Below, one piece after another: positions 14,563 to 15,027 of a stretch of 15,027 nt of DNA. The notes beneath the pieces were generated by a model. It did no database searches, was not told the origin of the DNA, and saw only the letters and a program-made list of their open reading frames with translations. This stretch comes from Anaerolineae bacterium (GTDB lineage: Bacteria > Chloroflexota > Anaerolineae > UBA1429). Numbering within the stretch: the stretch's first letter is position 1; every line of letters begins with the position of its first letter. Where the stretch lies: the NCBI GenBank assembly GCA_016928125.1, contig JAFGLK010000448.1, forward strand, positions 1 to 15,027, in the 5' to 3' direction. The translations under genes and the position numbers were made by a program.

Positions 14563-15027
14563 CTTGCTCTCCGATCAGGAACAGCTTGGGTTCGCGCAGA
14601 ACACTGCTTAGGAAGTGATTGCCTTGGCCTACTCGGTCGCAGAATTCCTCAGCCGCATATACGGAGGGATTCACCTCTCGACCCAACACATCTTGGGTTG
14701 GGTTCAGCGCAGCCACCACGTCTGCAAAGCGGGCCGGCCCGACCACCATGATATCCACGTCGCTGCCCGCACCGGACGTCCCTTTGGCCATCGAGCCGTA
14801 GACGAACGCCACCCGGATACGGTCGGCCAGGCCAGAGAGAGCTGCCCGCAGCACATCGGCCAAGCCTAGCGTCTTGAGCACTAGGCCGGCAAGCTCGTCG
14901 TAAATGGGGCAGTTCTGATTTGCGCCATAGTAAACCTGTCGGCCCCGCTTCTCACGCCAGAGAATCCCCACCTCAGCCAACCGCTTCAGCTCGCGCTGCA
15001 CGGCGCCTTGCCCTGTCCCCACCGCCC
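14492..15027 (-). CDS. Winged-helix / MNT nucleotidyltransferase fusion (5' end outside the window)
   Basis: 178 codons are visible; the frame is open to the window edge. The first visible residues (AVGTGQGAVQRELKRLAEVGILWREKRGRQVYYG) are the recognition helix and wing of a winged-helix DNA-binding domain, so the true start lies beyond 15027; the GTG at 15022 is a Val inside the domain. A linker helix (YDELAGLVLKTLGLADVLRAAL) leads to a minimal nucleotidyltransferase: VYGSMAKGTSGAGSDVDIMVV, with Gly-Ser and the metal-binding Asp-x-Asp of DNA polymerase beta-type enzymes. The segment REVNPSVYAAEEF follows. MNT proteins of HEPN/MNT pairs can transfer AMP to the toxin and neutralise it. The fused winged helix suggests it also represses its own operon. 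It overlaps the HEPN start by 71 bp. Confidence 0.85.
   Translation of the reverse strand, partial: AVGTGQGAVQRELKRLAEVGILWREKRGRQVYYGANQNCPIYDELAGLVLKTLGLADVLRAALSGLADRIRVAFVYGSMAKGTSGAGSDVDIMVVGPARFADVVAALNPTQDVLGREVNPSVYAAEEFCDRVGQGNHFLSSVLREPKLFLIGEQDELDRLVGQWVADQTPDQQARDR

Noticed and set aside
1..15027. CRISPR arrays, tRNA or rRNA genes, insertion sequences
   Set aside because: No regularly spaced direct repeats, cloverleaf-like segments, rRNA signatures or transposase motifs were seen on either strand.

Overview
The window looks like a GC-rich chromosomal segment from a Chloroflexota bacterium, probably Anaerolineae or a relative. This is an inference. It rests on lipoproteins with long Thr/Pro/Ala linkers containing 'VVVTATPxP'-type runs, on a secreted protein ending in a short 'WLPLVWR' tail of the kind I associate with exported proteins of this phylum, and on a DD-motif polytopic glycosyltransferase-like protein of a type common there. 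I see no CRISPR array, transposase, tRNA or rRNA.

Left part (1-4096): an edge-truncated SnoaL/NTF2-like protein reads leftward. Divergent from it is a rightward three-gene run, each gene with a good ribosome binding site: an EstA/esterase-D-like alpha/beta hydrolase, a CE15-type glucuronoyl-esterase-like protein, and a (beta/alpha)8-barrel glycoside hydrolase. None has a signal peptide, so the set looks like a cytoplasmic trimming unit for esterified hemicellulose fragments. A perfect 12-bp-arm hairpin closes the run against a convergent gene.

Middle part (4128-10600): a leftward lipoprotein with a long right-handed beta-helix repeat domain (Cthe_2159/DUF4353-like) is divergent from a trypsin-like secreted protease. 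The protease stops being recognisable after about 67 codons, just before the catalytic His. Immediately beyond is the end of a leftward tungstate/molybdate locus: wtpA-like binding lipoprotein, wtpB-like permease and, further upstream, a lipoprotein with sulfite-oxidase-type molybdopterin-fold domains. The transporter ATPase (wtpC) is absent, and the upstream lipoprotein is split by a 4-bp tandem duplication (GCATGCAT, 9818-9825). Removing one unit restores a 527-residue frame. A structured RNA leader with three hairpins, one followed by U6, precedes that gene, and a perfect 32-bp palindrome separates it from wtpA. The locus appears to be decaying, or to have been cut by a deletion that also removed the protease 3' end.

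Right part (10718-15027): a secreted protein with seven beta-propeller-like repeats and the C-terminal LPLV tail; a nested stem-loop after it; a good promoter (TGGACA-17-CATAAT); a polytopic glycosyltransferase-39/ArnT-like membrane protein; and a convergent HEPN / nucleotidyltransferase pair (toxin-antitoxin-like) that overlaps by 71 bp, its nucleotidyltransferase carrying an N-terminal winged helix that runs off the window edge.
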